Source: Gammaproteobacteria bacterium (GTDB lineage Bacteria; Pseudomonadota; Gammaproteobacteria; Burkholderiales; Thiobacillaceae). Taken from it: DNA of 64,000 nucleotides. The notes under the pieces were generated by a model that worked only from the letters and a program-made list of their open reading frames with translations, searched no databases and had not been told where the DNA came from. Shown piece by piece: positions 19,748 through 28,321 of the stretch. The stretch lies in NCBI GenBank assembly GCA_018820765.1, contig JAHJNN010000008.1:310001-374000 (forward strand), written 5' to 3'. The position numbers and the translations under genes were made by a program. The stretch's first letter is position 1; each line of letters begins with the position of its first letter.

Positions 19748-20629
19748 ATGAGTGACGCGCTCAATATCACCGCCACCCCTGACTCGCAATGGAAGCGGCG
19801 CTTTCTGCAGCCGCTGCTGCGGCAGCGCAGTGCCGTCGCCGGCCTTGCGATCATTGTCATCTATGTCGTTGCGGCCGTGTTCGCCCCCTGGCTGGCCACG
19901 CATGATCCGACCGCCCAGGACCTGATGGCCTCGCTGCAAGGGCCGAGTGCCGCGCATTGGCTGGGCACGGATTCCTATGGCCAGGACCTCTATTCGCGGC
20001 TGCTCTACGGCGCGCAGCTGGCGCTCATCATCGGCTTCGCCTCGGTCGCCCTCGGCCTGGTCGTTGGCGTGGCCATCGGCCTCGCGGCCGGACTGATGGG
20101 CGGACGCACCGAGTGGGTGCTGATGCGCATCGTCGACGGCCTGCTCGCCTTTCCGGAACTGATCCTGGCGATGGCCTTCATGGCGGTGCTCGGACTCGGC
20201 ACCGAAAACCTCGTCTATGCGCTGGCGCTGTCCTTCGTCGGCCCCTTCGCGCGCATGACCCGCGGCGATGTGCTGCAGGTGAAGAACCAGCCCTACATCG
20301 AAGCCGCCCGGTTGATGGGGGTGCCGACTGCGGCCATCATCTGGCGCCACGTTCTGCCCAATGTGGTGTCGCCCATCCTGGTCCAGGCCGGGATGCGGGT
20401 CAGCATCGCCATCCTGCTGGAATCGGGGCTGTCCTTCCTCGGCATCGGCGTGGTGCCGCCGACCCCGGACTGGGGCCTGATGATCGCCGAGGGCCGTGCC
20501 TTCATCACCATGGCGCCGTGGATCTCAGGGGTGCCGGGCGTGGCCCTGGCGATCCTGCTGGTGGCCCTGAATCTGCTCGGCGATGGCCTGCGCGATGCCT
20601 TCGACCCCACTACACAAAAGGACGCCTAG
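19748..20629 (+). CDS. ABC transporter permease (DppC type)
   Basis: A 293-residue second permease of the importer, starting at MSDALNITATP just after the first permease gene. The N-terminal OppC-like segment (LRQRSAVAGLAIIVIYVVAA) precedes the main membrane domain; the EAA loop is AARLMGVPTAAIIWRHVLPN. The next gene begins directly at its stop codon. Confidence 0.92.
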   Translation: MSDALNITATPDSQWKRRFLQPLLRQRSAVAGLAIIVIYVVAAVFAPWLATHDPTAQDLMASLQGPSAAHWLGTDSYGQDLYSRLLYGAQLALIIGFASVALGLVVGVAIGLAAGLMGGRTEWVLMRIVDGLLAFPELILAMAFMAVLGLGTENLVYALALSFVGPFARMTRGDVLQVKNQPYIEAARLMGVPTAAIIWRHVLPNVVSPILVQAGMRVSIAILLESGLSFLGIGVVPPTPDWGLMIAEGRAFITMAPWISGVPGVALAILLVALNLLGDGLRDAFDPTTQKDA

Positions 20630-21622
20630 ATGGACTGCGCTGTCGCTTTGACTACCCAGGCTGCCAACATGCCAGTCAGTGAAGAACCCCTGCTCGACGT
20701 GCGCGATTTCAGCCTGCGGCGCGGCCAGGCCGTCGTGCTGGATGGCGTCAGCCTGGCGCTGCAGCCCGGCGAGACCCTGGGTCTGATCGGCGAATCGGGG
20801 GCTGGAAAATCCACCCTCGCACTTGCTCTGATCGGCCTGCTGCGTGCGCCCGAGGTGCAGCTGGAGGGCAGCCTGCGCTTCCGCGGAACCGAACTCACAC
20901 GATTGAAGGAAGCGGACTATCGCCGCCTGCGCGGCAACAAGATCGGCCTGATCTTCCAGGACGCGACTGCGGCGCTCAATCCCTGTTTCACGGTGGGCCA
21001 ACAGATCGCCGAACCGCTCAAACGGCATCTGGGATTGTCGAAATGGGATCGCCGGGAACGGGCCGCCGAGTTGATGCACAGCGTCGGCATTCCCGAACCG
21101 CGCCTGCGGCTCGACGCCTATCCGCACGAACTGTCCGGAGGCATGCAGCAACGCGTCATGATCGCCATCGCGCTCGCCTGCAACCCCGAACTGCTGCTCG
21201 CCGACGAGCCCACCAGCGCGCTCGACGTCACCATCCAGGCGCAGATCATGGAGCTCATCCTGGACCGCGTCCGGGAATTGAATTCCAGCGCGATCTTCGT
21301 GCTCCACGATCTCGCCCTGGGCGCCCAGGTCTGCGATCGCATCGCGGTCATGTACGCCGGACAGATCGTCGAGGAAGGGCCCAGCGAGCGCGTACTCGCC
21401 GCGCCGCTGCATCCCTATACGCGCGGTCTCAAGTCGTGCGTCGTCGAACTGGGGTCGCGCACGCTCGTGCCCATCCCGGGCCAGGTTCCGCCCCTCGACG
21501 CCATGCCCGCCGGCTGCCGCTTTGCCCCGCGCTGCCCCAAGGCGAAAGCGATCTGCGGCGAGCAGCGCCCGCGGGCCGAAATACGCGACGGCCGTCAGGT
21601 CGCCTGCTGGTTCATCGATTAG
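20630..21622 (+). CDS. ABC transporter ATP-binding protein (DppD type)
   Basis: A 330-residue ATPase with Walker A GESGAGKST, signature LSGGMQQRVMIAIAL and Walker B LLLADEPTSALD, plus the C-terminal oligopeptide-transporter extension (CRFAPRCPKAKAIC), whose cysteines bind an Fe-S cluster in some DppD proteins. The start at 20630 abuts the permease stop; an internal ATG at 20669 is also possible and would fit the family N-terminus. Confidence 0.92.
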   Translation: MDCAVALTTQAANMPVSEEPLLDVRDFSLRRGQAVVLDGVSLALQPGETLGLIGESGAGKSTLALALIGLLRAPEVQLEGSLRFRGTELTRLKEADYRRLRGNKIGLIFQDATAALNPCFTVGQQIAEPLKRHLGLSKWDRRERAAELMHSVGIPEPRLRLDAYPHELSGGMQQRVMIAIALACNPELLLADEPTSALDVTIQAQIMELILDRVRELNSSAIFVLHDLALGAQVCDRIAVMYAGQIVEEGPSERVLAAPLHPYTRGLKSCVVELGSRTLVPIPGQVPPLDAMPAGCRFAPRCPKAKAICGEQRPRAEIRDGRQVACWFID

Positions 21623-21630
21623 GTAAGCTC

Positions 21631-22605
21631 ATGCAAGAACCCATTTTTTCCCTGCTCGATGTCGAACGGACCTACGAACTGCGCAGGCCAGGCTGGCTGA
21701 ATCGCGCACCGCGGCAGCTCAAGGCGCTCGACGGCGTGCGCCTCGATCTGCAGCGGGGCGACACGCTCGCCCTGGTGGGCGAAAGCGGCTCCGGCAAGTC
21801 GACCCTCATCCGTCTCATGCTCGGCCTCGAACCGGCCAGCGATGGCCGCGTGTTGTACGGCCAGCGCGACCTCGCCCAGCTCGACGCTGAAGAAAAGAAA
21901 CGCTTTGCGCGCGAGGTGGCGTTCATCTACCAGAATGCCCGCGGATCGATGAACCCGCGCATGCGCATCGCGGACATCCTGGCCGAACCGATCCGCCTGC
22001 ACCGGCTGTGCGCGGAAAGCGCCATCGCCGAGCGCCTCGCGGCGCTGCTGGATCGCGTCGGGCTGCCCGCCGGCCTGCTGCAGCGCTTTCCCAGCGAGCT
22101 GTCCGGCGGGCAGATCCGCCGCGTCGCCATCGCCCGCGCGCTCGCCGCCGAACCCCAGGTCATCATGGCCGACGAGTCGGTGGCCGGACTCGATGTCTCG
22201 GTCCAGGCCCAGGTGCTCAACCTGCTGCGCGACCTCTGCCGCGAATCCGGCATCACGCTCGTGTTCATCACGCACGACCTCGGCGTGGCGAGCTACCTGT
22301 GCGAAAAAATCGCGGTGCTCTATCTGGGACGCATCGTCGAGCAGGGTCCGACCGACGCCATCCTCAACACCCCGCGCCATCCCTACACGCGTGCGCTGCT
22401 GCAGGCTTTCCCCCGCTTCGACATGCCGCTCAAGGCCTCGTTGAGCGGCGAGATCCCGAGTCCGGTCGATCTGCCCAAAGGCTGCCGCTTCGCCGGACGC
22501 TGTCCCGAGGCGCAGGCCGCCTGCCGCGAATCCGATCCGGCCCTGACCGCGTTCGATGCCGAGAGGCAGGTGGCCTGCCTGTTTCCGGTCGCAGGCGCAC
22601 AATGA
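21631..22605 (+). CDS. ABC transporter ATP-binding protein (DppF type)
   Basis: A 324-residue ATPase, partner of the preceding one. Walker A is GESGSGKST, the signature is [15 protein letters not shown] and Walker B is VIMADESVAGLD. Asp-Glu-Ser replaces the usual Asp-Glu-Pro after Walker B, a substitution seen elsewhere in this subfamily. The C-terminal cysteine motif CRFAGRCPEAQAAC is present. The stop overlaps the next start (ATGA). Confidence 0.92.
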   Translation: MQEPIFSLLDVERTYELRRPGWLNRAPRQLKALDGVRLDLQRGDTLALVGESGSGKSTLIRLMLGLEPASDGRVLYGQRDLAQLDAEEKKRFAREVAFIYQNARGSMNPRMRIADILAEPIRLHRLCAESAIAERLAALLDRVGLPAGLLQRFPSELSGGQIRRVAIARALAAEPQVIMADESVAGLDVSVQAQVLNLLRDLCRESGITLVFITHDLGVASYLCEKIAVLYLGRIVEQGPTDAILNTPRHPYTRALLQAFPRFDMPLKASLSGEIPSPVDLPKGCRFAGRCPEAQAACRESDPALTAFDAERQVACLFPVAGAQ

Positions 22606-24200
22606 GCCGCTACGCCCAGTCCTCGCGTGGCGTGGTGACCTCGCCGCATTTTCTTGCCACCGCCGCCGGCCAGGCGGTCCTCGCTGCCGGAGGCAACGCC
22701 ATCGAAGCGGCGCTCGCCGTCGGCAGCACCCTCAGCGTGGTCTACCCGCACATGAACAGCCTGGGCGGCGACGGCTTCTGGCTGCTGTGCGACAAGTCGG
22801 GAACGCTGACCGGCCTCGACGGTGCCGGCCCCGCCGGCCAGGCCTACACGCCTGATTTCTACGCCGGACAAGGCCTGAACGCGATTCCCGCCCGCGGCCC
22901 GCATGCGGCCAATACGGTGGCCGGCCTGGTGTCGGTATGGGGCGCCGCGCATGCCTTCAGCCGCACCCACTGGGGCGGCCGCCTGTCCTGGCAGGACGTG
23001 TTCGAAGCCGCCCATGGCCACGCCGAAGACGGCTTCGCGTGCAGCGCCAGCCAGGGTGACTTCCTGACGCAAAAATGGGCGGAACTCGGCGGCTTCCAGA
23101 CCCTGACCGGCATCTATGCGCCCGATGGCCGGCCGACGCCGGCCGGCGCCGTCTTCCGGCAGCCGCAGTTGGCCGAATCGTTGCGCCTGCTGCAAAGGGA
23201 CGGCGCGGACGGCTTCTATCGCGGCGAGCTCGGACGCCGGGTCGCACAGGGCCTGGCCGATGCCGGCAGCCTGCTGTCCGCCGAAGACCTGGCGGCGTTC
23301 AACTGCCGCAAGGTGGATCCCATCAGCGTGCGCTACCGCAACGGGCTGGCCGTCAACATGCCGCCCCCCACCCAGGGACTGGCCTCGCTGCTCATCCTGG
23401 GCCAGCTCGACCATTTCTATCTGGCCCGCCACTCGCACCTTTCCGCCGATTACGTGCATCTCGTGGTCGAAGCGACCAAGCAGGCTTTTCGCTTGCGCGA
23501 CCGCCATGTGGCCGATCCGGATCACGTCGTCGCCCCGGTCGCCGAACTGCTCTCGCCCGCCGCGACCGCCGAGCTGGCCGACGCCATCGACGTGACCCGC
23601 GCAGCGCCCTGGGGCAGGGGCGTGGGTCCGGCGGATACGGTCTGGTTCGGAGTGGTGGACGCAAGAGGCCGCGCCGTCAGCGCCATCCAGAGCATTTATC
23701 ACGAATACGGCAGCGGCGTGGTGGCGGGGGAAACCGGCATCATCTGGCAGAACCGCGGCGCGTCCTTCTCGCTCGATCCGCGGCACGTCAATGTGCTGAA
23801 GCCGGGCAAGCGCCCCTTCCACACCCTCAACCCGGCCATGTATCTGGAGAACGGCCGCCCGCGGCTGGTCTACGGCACCATGGGCGGCGACGGCCAGCCG
23901 CAGACCCAGGCGGCGGTCGCCACGCGTGCGCTGGACTACCGCCTGCCCCTGACCGACGTGCTGGACAGCCCGCGCTGGCTGCTCGGCCGCACCTGGGGGC
24001 AGAGTTCCGACACGCTGAAACTCGAAGGCCGCTTCGCGCCCGAGGTGTTCGACGAGCTCGCGAAACGCGGACACGCGGTGGAGCGGGTGGAAGACTACGC
24101 GCAGATGATGGGGCACGCGGGCGTCATCCGCGTGCTGGACGATGGCAGCTGCGAGGCGGCTTCCGATCCGCGCAGCGACGGGGCCGCCGCCGGCGCCTGA
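22602..24200 (+). CDS. Gamma-glutamyltransferase-family amidohydrolase
   Basis: A 532-residue Ntn-hydrolase of the gamma-glutamyltransferase family, which self-cleaves before a catalytic threonine. The likely nucleophile is the Thr in ADTVWFGVVD (about residue 345), aligning with the TTHxSVxD motif of GGT; the change to TVWF resembles oxamate amidohydrolase HpxW-type members, so hydrolysis of oxamate or another small amide is as likely as of glutathione. No signal peptide is visible, so it acts in the cytoplasm on imported substrate. It is translationally coupled to the transporter genes. Family is firm, substrate uncertain. Confidence 0.85.
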   Translation: MSRYAQSSRGVVTSPHFLATAAGQAVLAAGGNAIEAALAVGSTLSVVYPHMNSLGGDGFWLLCDKSGTLTGLDGAGPAGQAYTPDFYAGQGLNAIPARGPHAANTVAGLVSVWGAAHAFSRTHWGGRLSWQDVFEAAHGHAEDGFACSASQGDFLTQKWAELGGFQTLTGIYAPDGRPTPAGAVFRQPQLAESLRLLQRDGADGFYRGELGRRVAQGLADAGSLLSAEDLAAFNCRKVDPISVRYRNGLAVNMPPPTQGLASLLILGQLDHFYLARHSHLSADYVHLVVEATKQAFRLRDRHVADPDHVVAPVAELLSPAATAELADAIDVTRAAPWGRGVGPADTVWFGVVDARGRAVSAIQSIYHEYGSGVVAGETGIIWQNRGASFSLDPRHVNVLKPGKRPFHTLNPAMYLENGRPRLVYGTMGGDGQPQTQAAVATRALDYRLPLTDVLDSPRWLLGRTWGQSSDTLKLEGRFAPEVFDELAKRGHAVERVEDYAQMMGHAGVIRVLDDGSCEAASDPRSDGAAAGA

Positions 24201-24251
24201 TCAACATTCAACAACACGCAGGGCCGCCGACGGCCGCATGAGGGAATTCAA

Positions 24252-25049
24252 TTGCTGGAAATCGCATCTTTTCTAACCCTGGGTCTGGCTGCCGGGCTGC
24301 TTGCCGGCATGCTCGGAATCGGTGGCGGCGTCGTGATCGTGCCGGCCCTGATCTGGATTTTTCAGCTCCACGGACTGCCGCGGGAAATCATCCCGCACCT
24401 CGCCATCGGCACCTCGCTGGCCGCCATCGTGTTCACCTCGATGTCGGCCATCCGGGCGCAGCAGAAACGCCGCGCCATCGATTGGCCGGTGGTGCGACTG
24501 CTTGCCCCCGCCACGCTGCTGGGCGGTTTTGCCAGCGGTTATCTGGCGGGCTTCATTCCGGCGGCCATGCTGAAGGGCTTCTTCGCTGCATTTCTGCTCT
24601 TCGTCGGTACCCAGTTCGTGCTGGACTGGAAACCCGCGGCACACTGGCGTCTGCCGGGGCGGGGCGGCTTGTGGGGCGTCGGTCTCGGCATCGGTTCGCT
24701 GTCGGCGCTGCTCGGCATCGGCGGCGGCAACATCACCGTGCCGTTTCTGCATGCCTGCAACCTCGACCTCAAGCGCGCCATCGCCATCTCCACCGCGCTG
24801 GGCTTGCCGATCGCGCTGTTTGGCGCGGCAGGCTTCGTGCTGTCCGGATGGGGACACGCCCTGTTGCCGCCCGCAACCGTGGGCTACGTGTCGCTACCTG
24901 CGCTGGCGGCGATCGCCGGCGCCGCCATGCTGACGGCGCCCTTCGGCGTGCGCCTGGCGCACGACTTGCCGGTCAAACGGCTCAAGCGGATTTTCGGCGT
25001 GCTGGTGCTGGCGATCTCGCTGCGCATGCTATGGGACGTGCTCGCGTAA
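24252..25049 (+). CDS. TauE/SafE-family membrane permease
   Basis: A 265-residue integral membrane protein with about eight hydrophobic segments and the two repeated glycine-rich signatures of the family (GMLGIGGGVVIVPAL near residue 20 and ALLGIGGGNITVPF near residue 155). Family members export or take up organosulfonates and related anions. It starts with TTG after AGGGAATTCAA; no ATG fits. It follows the amidohydrolase by 51 bases and probably belongs to the same operon, perhaps exporting a product. Confidence 0.88.
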   Translation: MLEIASFLTLGLAAGLLAGMLGIGGGVVIVPALIWIFQLHGLPREIIPHLAIGTSLAAIVFTSMSAIRAQQKRRAIDWPVVRLLAPATLLGGFASGYLAGFIPAAMLKGFFAAFLLFVGTQFVLDWKPAAHWRLPGRGGLWGVGLGIGSLSALLGIGGGNITVPFLHACNLDLKRAIAISTALGLPIALFGAAGFVLSGWGHALLPPATVGYVSLPALAAIAGAAMLTAPFGVRLAHDLPVKRLKRIFGVLVLAISLRMLWDVLA

Positions 25050-25070
25050 GCGGATGAACAAGGAGGGTAC

Positions 25071-25517
25071 ATGAACGACCTGGATCAGAAAATCCTCGCC
25101 ATGCTGGTTGACGACGGACGCATGAGCTTTGCCGACATCGCCCGCGAACTGGGCATTTCCCGGGTTCATGCCCGGGACCGGGTGCAGCGGCTGATCGAGG
25201 AAGGTGTCATTGAAAAATTCACCGTCATCGTCAATCCGGAGAAGGTCGGCACCACCGTTTCGGCCTTCTTCGACGTCGAGGTCGACCCCCAGGGGATCGA
25301 GATGGTCGCCGAAGAACTGGCCCGGCAACCCGAGGTCAGGAGCCTCTACATCATGAGCGACATGACCAGCCTGCATATTCACACGCTGACCGCGGACAAC
25401 ACGGCGCTCGAGGATTTCGTCCGCCGCAACCTGTTTTCACGCCGTCATGTCGTCAAGGTCAACTGCAAGATGCTGCTGACCCGGGTAAAAAACCGGCGTG
25501 GCGGTTCGCGTATCTAA
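25071..25517 (+). CDS. Lrp/AsnC-family transcriptional regulator
   Basis: A 148-residue regulator with an N-terminal HTH (MSFADIARELGISRVHARDR, residues 16-35) and a C-terminal RAM/effector-binding ferredoxin-like fold. Such proteins sense amino acids or related metabolites. A strong ribosome site (AAGGAGGG) lies 21 bases after the permease gene, so it closes the nitrogen-compound operon and may feed back on it. Confidence 0.9.
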   Translation: MNDLDQKILAMLVDDGRMSFADIARELGISRVHARDRVQRLIEEGVIEKFTVIVNPEKVGTTVSAFFDVEVDPQGIEMVAEELARQPEVRSLYIMSDMTSLHIHTLTADNTALEDFVRRNLFSRRHVVKVNCKMLLTRVKNRRGGSRI

Positions 25518-25707
25518 AGCAGGTTGGCTCGCCAGGAAACGACCCCCACGCCTGACAGGCCGGTTTGGCTCGGAAACGGTCTCCTGCCCGAGACGACGGA
25601 CATCACCTGGAACACATTCTGCTTGATCCCCAAGGCGGCGCATCAAACGTAGGGTTTGCTACACACCCTGCGCGCGCATCCATCCAAAAGCCAGGGGGCG
25701 GCAAATC

Positions 25708-26109
25708 ATGAACGCTGAAATCATCAAGGCAAATCCCCACTATCAGCGGATCGGCGGGGCGGACGCCGTGCGCGGCTTGGTCGACCGCTTCTACGACCTG
25801 ATGGACGCCGATCCGGACTACTACGGCATCCGCAAACTGCATCCGCCGGACCTGGGCGAATCCCGCAACAAGCTCTTCTGGTTTCTGAGCGAGTGGACCG
25901 GCGGCCCGGCCCTGTTCGCCGAGCACGTCGGCCAGCCCTTCCTGCGCCGCCGCCACGCGCCCTTTGCCATCGGCGTCAGCGAGCGCGATCAATGGATGGG
26001 CTGCATGGTGCGCGCCATGCAGGAGGCCGGTCTGGCGGCAGACCTGCGCACGGAACTGGAGCAGGCCCTGTTCAAGACCGCAGACTTCATGCGCAACCAG
26101 CCCGAATAG
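25708..26109 (+). CDS. Group II truncated hemoglobin
   Basis: A 133-residue globin of the truncated group II (trHbO) type. Proximal His83 (RRRHAPFAIG), the conserved Trp96 (QWMGCM, G8 position) and Tyr in the B helix region (FYDLMD) are present. Such proteins bind oxygen and nitric oxide and are often found near nif genes, where oxygen or NO removal would protect nitrogenase. A weak sigma-54-like sequence lies upstream but was not accepted. It probably shares a transcript with the next gene. Confidence 0.9.
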   Translation: MNAEIIKANPHYQRIGGADAVRGLVDRFYDLMDADPDYYGIRKLHPPDLGESRNKLFWFLSEWTGGPALFAEHVGQPFLRRRHAPFAIGVSERDQWMGCMVRAMQEAGLAADLRTELEQALFKTADFMRNQPE

Positions 26110-26172
26110 CCCACGAGGCGCCAGCGATCCCGCACCGTCTTCCCATCCACGCCTTCAAACAGGACAGCTGAC

Positions 26173-26565
26173 ATGAATGAACTCTTTGCAATCTGCCGCA
26201 CCAACGAGATCGACGAAGACCGGCCGAGCGGATTCTGGCTCGCCGTGCGCAGCGAAACCGGCGAAGCCAAGCCCTGGCCCATCGTCATCGGGCGCAAGGG
26301 AAACCGTTTCTTCGGATACGAAAACGCCTGTCCCCACACCGGCAGCCGGCTGGATACGGAGCCCGGGCGTTTCCTCGATGACGATGGCAACTTCCTCACC
26401 TGCGGCACCCATCGCGCGCAGTTCGACCTGGATACCGGAAACTGTTTCATCGGGCCGTGCAGGGGACAGCAGCTCACCCCCATCAATCTGGTGATCGACG
26501 ACGGCGATGTCTGCGTCACCGGCGTGGAGCTGGCCGAAGAAGACGGCCTGGATCGCGGCGACTGA
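26173..26565 (+). CDS. Rieske [2Fe-2S] protein
   Basis: A 130-residue soluble Rieske protein. Ligands are Cys53/His55 (ACPHTGS) and Cys77/His80 (TCGTHRAQFD). There is no membrane anchor or oxygenase domain, so it is probably a small electron carrier. It follows the truncated hemoglobin by 63 bases, in the same direction; an electron-donor role to the globin is possible but inferred. A different Rieske protein is encoded at 33740. Confidence 0.88.
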   Translation: MNELFAICRTNEIDEDRPSGFWLAVRSETGEAKPWPIVIGRKGNRFFGYENACPHTGSRLDTEPGRFLDDDGNFLTCGTHRAQFDLDTGNCFIGPCRGQQLTPINLVIDDGDVCVTGVELAEEDGLDRGD

Positions 26566-26582
26566 GCCGCTGGCCGCGCGCC

Positions 26583-27059
26583 TTAGCCGGCGCTCAACAC
26601 TTCAACGAGCGTTTCCGGCAAAAGCGTCGTGGCCTGGGCAAACCCGCCGACGAAGCGGATCGAGTCCGGCCAAATCGCGAACAGCGAGAAGTCGGCAAAG
26701 CTGAACAAGTCCGCGCTCTGGGGAAACCGGGCCAGATAGGCGGCCTTCGCCTCGGCATGGCCTTCGGTTCCATTGGCGTATTGCACAGCCCGGCCCTGTA
26801 CCGTGATCCGGGCCAATCCCTGGACAGGCACGTCGGGCGCCGGCGGCGCAACGACCAGCAGGCTCACCTGTGGGCTCGACAGCATGTCCTTGGTATGCGC
26901 CGCGAGCTGGCTGACATGGATGACGAAACCCGAGCCGCCGGGAAGCAGGGCGAAGGGCACCATGGACACGTACGGCTGGCCCTGGTGTAGCGTTCCAAGG
27001 GCGGCCACTTGTTGGGTTTGCAGCAGCTCGTGGAGTGTCTGGGCGAAGGCAGGATTCAT
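26583..27059 (-). CDS. HugZ/pyridoxamine oxidase-like protein
   Basis: A 158-residue protein of the split-barrel flavin/heme-binding family (HugZ, pyridoxamine 5'-phosphate oxidase-like). The N-terminal helix ETLHELLQTQQ-like region, the core strand ALGTLHQGQPYVSMVPFAL and the C-terminal FVGGFAQATTL are typical. Members bind heme or FMN and some degrade heme. The gene is convergent with the Rieske gene. A damaged partial copy lies at 16643. Confidence 0.85.
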   Translation of the reverse strand: MNPAFAQTLHELLQTQQVAALGTLHQGQPYVSMVPFALLPGGSGFVIHVSQLAAHTKDMLSSPQVSLLVVAPPAPDVPVQGLARITVQGRAVQYANGTEGHAEAKAAYLARFPQSADLFSFADFSLFAIWPDSIRFVGGFAQATTLLPETLVEVLSAG

Positions 27060-27109
27060 CTGTGGGGCGTAGGGTTCATCGGCGCTCAGTTTGCTGCGTA
27101 GGTCCGGTT

Positions 27110-27143
27110 GTCTGCTGTTAACAGACCTTCAATGTTAAAGGTC
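27110..27143. other. Overlapping hairpins downstream of the RelA-like gene
   Basis: GTCTG...CAGAC (27110-27126) around the palindrome CTGTTAACAG, overlapping GACCTT...AAGGTC (27124-27143). It lies beyond the end of the leftward cassette genes and may stop transcription. It is not a clear attC. Confidence 0.45.
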
Positions 27144-27185
27144 GGCATCAACGCCTAGTACGAGCAACTGTTTTCAGAGCGCCAC

Positions 27186-28235
27186 TCAACGATTTACCCC
27201 CTTGGTAGCGCTCTTCGGTTTTGCCAGTTTCTCGCATCCGGCTTCGAGCAAGCGGATGAAATCCCGAGCATCAGAAAAGTAGTTTCGGAATGCGAGGCGG
27301 ACCTCATCGCTTGTATCCGCCCGGACCAGAACGATATCTCGATCAGGCAATTCGCGCTCAAGCTCAAATAAGGCGCGAAGAGCATCTGGCGCGTCACGGA
27401 ACGTGCGGACTTCAAGATCGCCAGTACTTCCAAAGATCAAGATCGCGTTGCGTTTGGCAGAAACGGCTCTATTTGCGGCGTTCAAACCACGAAGCGTTTT
27501 GAGTAGGCCCAACTCATTGTCAAGGGCTAGGAACTGCGCAACCAGGTCTCGATCCTGAATGTCAGGTATGGGCCCTGTCATTCCTTCATGCGCTCTCGCG
27601 AGGATTTCGCTTGCAAGTGCCATAGCATGCTCATATCGCTTATCACCCTTTTGGAACTTAGGCTGACTTTCCGTGATAAAGCCGATGACTTCGACGGCGG
27701 TGGCCCATGCATGCTGGACCAAGGTGCGGTATTGAATTTCGACGTATAGCCCCGCAAGCTTCTTCCCTACCTCGGAGTTGACGTCATATTCGTATACATC
27801 GTGAATGCCTCGATAGCCCGTATCTTTGGGCTGCTTGATGTAATCGTACTTGTCCAGGTCGTTTCTGCGCTTATGCTTGAAGTGAGCACGGAGAAACTCA
27901 GCGCGGAACGAGTTGAGTTCCTTTGCATTCTTGAAGATCAGGCGGCAACCTGCGACGTCATCCATCCGAGCAAGCTGCATCCCCGGCAATCGGAGCAGCT
28001 TGTCGAAGATTGTGCGCTTTCGCTTATGACGTTGAGCAACCGTGATATTCGTGTCGCGCGTGCGGTTGCGGAGAATAGCTTGAAAGGTATTAAGTACCCC
28101 ACGATGCGCTGCGCGCCATTCATCAACAACGTGTAAGTCGTCCGACGATGCGTTTCCGTTTCGAATATTATCCCCAGCCCGATTCACGCGGGACTTAGAG
28201 CCGCCTGGAAATGTTGGTGCAGAAGACTGGGCCAT
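27186..28235 (-). CDS. RelA/SpoT-domain nucleotide synthetase, stand-alone
   Basis: A 349-residue protein with a (p)ppGpp synthetase-type domain in the first 200 residues and no HD hydrolase domain. Substrate-site motifs look intact: basic RHKRKRTIFDKL, MDDVAGCRLIF, the G-loop YIKQPKDTGYRGIH and VEIQYRTLVQHAWA. The C-terminal 130 residues are not a known TGS/ACT module. Proteins of this shape include alarmone synthetases and toxic synthetases acting in phage defence, but the product cannot be predicted. Base composition is lower in GC than the neighbours, and attC-like sites separate it from the genes upstream, suggesting a mobile gene cassette. Confidence 0.85.
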   Translation of the reverse strand: MAQSSAPTFPGGSKSRVNRAGDNIRNGNASSDDLHVVDEWRAAHRGVLNTFQAILRNRTRDTNITVAQRHKRKRTIFDKLLRLPGMQLARMDDVAGCRLIFKNAKELNSFRAEFLRAHFKHKRRNDLDKYDYIKQPKDTGYRGIHDVYEYDVNSEVGKKLAGLYVEIQYRTLVQHAWATAVEVIGFITESQPKFQKGDKRYEHAMALASEILARAHEGMTGPIPDIQDRDLVAQFLALDNELGLLKTLRGLNAANRAVSAKRNAILIFGSTGDLEVRTFRDAPDALRALFELERELPDRDIVLVRADTSDEVRLAFRNYFSDARDFIRLLEAGCEKLAKPKSATKGVNR

Positions 28236-28251
28236 GGTTGGTATCTATGAG

Positions 28252-28321
28252 GCCGAACGTTCAAGGTCAGGCGCGCGGCGCAGCTTTATCGCGCAGCGTC
28301 CCCTTCACCGCAGGGTTAGGC
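28252..28321 (-). other. attC-like recombination site 1
   Basis: Read leftward, the site opens with GCCTAAC and closes with GTTCGGC, with imperfectly paired inner boxes (TGAAGG and CCTTGA) and a GC-rich hairpin between, which is the architecture of an integron attC. The stop codon of the upstream gene (TAA at 28316-28318) lies inside the opening box, as is common in cassettes. Confidence 0.75.

Noticed and set aside
25608-25623. TGGAACA-CATT-CTGCT upstream of the truncated hemoglobin gene, a possible sigma-54 promoter
   Set aside because: Keeps the GG and GC cores but misses other consensus bases, and no TGT-N10-ACA site is found upstream.
26583-27059. HugZ-like gene as a true heme oxygenase
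   Set aside because: The protein is short and heme ligands cannot be confirmed by eye; only the family-level call is kept.
27110-27143. Hairpins after the RelA-like gene as a third attC
   Set aside because: No RYYYAAC and GTTRRRY boxes at suitable distance; more like a terminator.
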